Assembly: GCA_030424865.1 (NCBI GenBank)
Contig: JAUHVR010000018.1
Span: 1-64,000 of the forward strand
Origin: Alphaproteobacteria bacterium
Lineage (GTDB): Bacteria; Pseudomonadota; Alphaproteobacteria; Rhodobacterales; Rhodobacteraceae
Reading direction: 5' to 3'
DNA length: 64,000 bases
Shown: positions 63,415 to 64,000 of the stretch, in pieces
How the letters are laid out: each line of letters starts with the position of its first letter
How positions within the stretch are numbered: position 1 is the first letter of the stretch
Notes under the pieces: model-generated
What the model saw: the letters and a program-made list of their open reading frames with translations, nothing else
Databases searched by the model: none
What the model was told of the DNA's origin: nothing
Position numbers and translations under genes: made by a program

Positions 63415-64000
63415 GCGACAGCAAAGGCCCCGTTCTGATCGAGCTGGACGATGACACGCCAGTCAACCCCGCAGAGGCACCGCCGGTGCCCGAGGTCGGC
63501 CCGGTCCCGACCGGTCAGGCGATGACCACCGCCGCAAGTTTTGCAGCGCGGGGGCCGTCGCGACTGGCGCGTTGGTTCTGGGGCTCGCTGCTGGCGCTGC
63601 TCGGCGCGCTGGCCTCGATCGCGGCCTGGAACTTTGTCATGGGGCTGATCGCGCAGGTGCCGTTGCTGGGCTATGGCGTGGCGGCGCTGATCGGGCTTTT
63701 TGTGCTGATCGCGCTGATCATCGTCTTTCGGGAACTGGCCGTCTTTTCGCGCCTGTCGCGTATTGATGCCCTGCATCGGCAAGCGTCAGAGGCCCTTGCA
63801 GATGACGACCTGGGGGCCGCGCGCAAAACCGTCGACGGGTTGACCCGCCTCTATCGGGGCCGCGACGACACGCGCTGGGGCCGCCAGCGGCTGGCCGAGC
63901 TGGGCGCGGATCAGTTCGACGCCGCAGGCCTGTTGGGCGTGGCCGAGACCGAGGTGCTGGCCCCGCTGGACGCGGCGGCCCAGCAGGAAGTCGAGGCCGC
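63411..64000 (+). CDS. YcjF/TIGR01620-like membrane protein, partial at right edge
   Basis: The first 196 residues are present. A Pro/Asp-rich N-terminus is followed by two membrane segments (WGSLLALLGALASIAAWNFV, then GYGVAALIGLFVLIALIIVF). A cytoplasmic helical region (VFRELAVFSRLSRIDALHRQ) follows. It matches the TIGR01620/DUF697 layout of YcjF, the usual partner of YcjX. The start ATG overlaps the preceding stop (ATGA). The C-terminal part lies beyond the window. Confidence 0.88.
   Translation, partial: MSDSKGPVLIELDDDTPVNPAEAPPVPEVGPVPTGQAMTTAASFAARGPSRLARWFWGSLLALLGALASIAAWNFVMGLIAQVPLLGYGVAALIGLFVLIALIIVFRELAVFSRLSRIDALHRQASEALADDDLGAARKTVDGLTRLYRGRDDTRWGRQRLAELGADQFDAAGLLGVAETEVLAPLDAAAQQEVEA

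Overview
The window reads as a chromosomal segment of a marine Rhodobacteraceae (Roseobacter-group alphaproteobacterium). The reasons are high GC, tightly packed operons with ATGA and GTGA overlaps, a trgA-trgB-cysK cluster as described in Rhodobacter sphaeroides, a helicase / S4 protein / fdxA / carD block, a DMGDH-type FAD-GcvT oxidase beside an MttB-family methyltransferase, an FnrL-type box and an alphaproteobacterial (GTTC-N7-GTTC) SOS box. The species cannot be named from the sequence alone.

Layout. 1-4,836 is accessory DNA. A leftward operon of two unrecognised genes, with a possible third gene running off the left edge, sits behind a promoter whose -10 is covered by a LexA box. Divergent from it is a serine-recombinase cassette (DUF2924, recombinase, small HTH-like protein) ending in a terminator, about 300 bp before tRNA-Ser(GGA). 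4,994-11,934 is one leftward run: cfa, trgA, trgB, cysK, an MscS channel and an AlaX-type editing protein. 12,063-21,228 holds a SIMPL protein divergent from an unusual single-span 819-aa protein with secretion/pilus-like ends, then hpd divergent from its likely Lrp/AsnC regulator, a KefB/C-type antiporter and a tandem-duplicated sulfotransferase-like protein. 21,358-26,373 is a leftward operon: TPR protein, SUV3-like helicase, S4 protein, 7Fe ferredoxin and CarD. 26,444-34,266 carries SCP2, hydrolase and oligoendopeptidase genes, a leftward set of small metabolic genes, and an autoregulated, probably leaderless ArsR-START regulator with a MAPEG protein.

34,410-41,703 contains thrS, a bufferin (bufABC plus DoxX) metal-stress operon, PPK2 with a TetR regulator, and an esterase. 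41,756-46,802 looks like a methylated-amine catabolic module (FAD-GcvT oxidase, MttB-family protein, LysR regulator) with perfect inverted repeats at its control points. 46,869-53,735 holds a lipoprotein, lepA, small membrane proteins (one behind a consensus FNR box), a tyrosine phosphatase, a sirtuin, a PCu(A)C copper chaperone with a Cys-rich partner, and rpmB. 53,861-64,000 holds a hydrolase with meaB, then hrpB, argD-argF, truA, and the start of a YcjX / GNAT / YcjF-like operon that runs off the right edge.

Most of the window is ordinary core genome. The points most worth attention are the SOS-controlled unknown operon at the left end, the single-span 819-aa protein, the duplicated sulfotransferase with one altered active-site loop, the bufferin operon with an intercistronic hairpin, the FNR-controlled 61-aa membrane protein, and several perfect operator-like palindromes.
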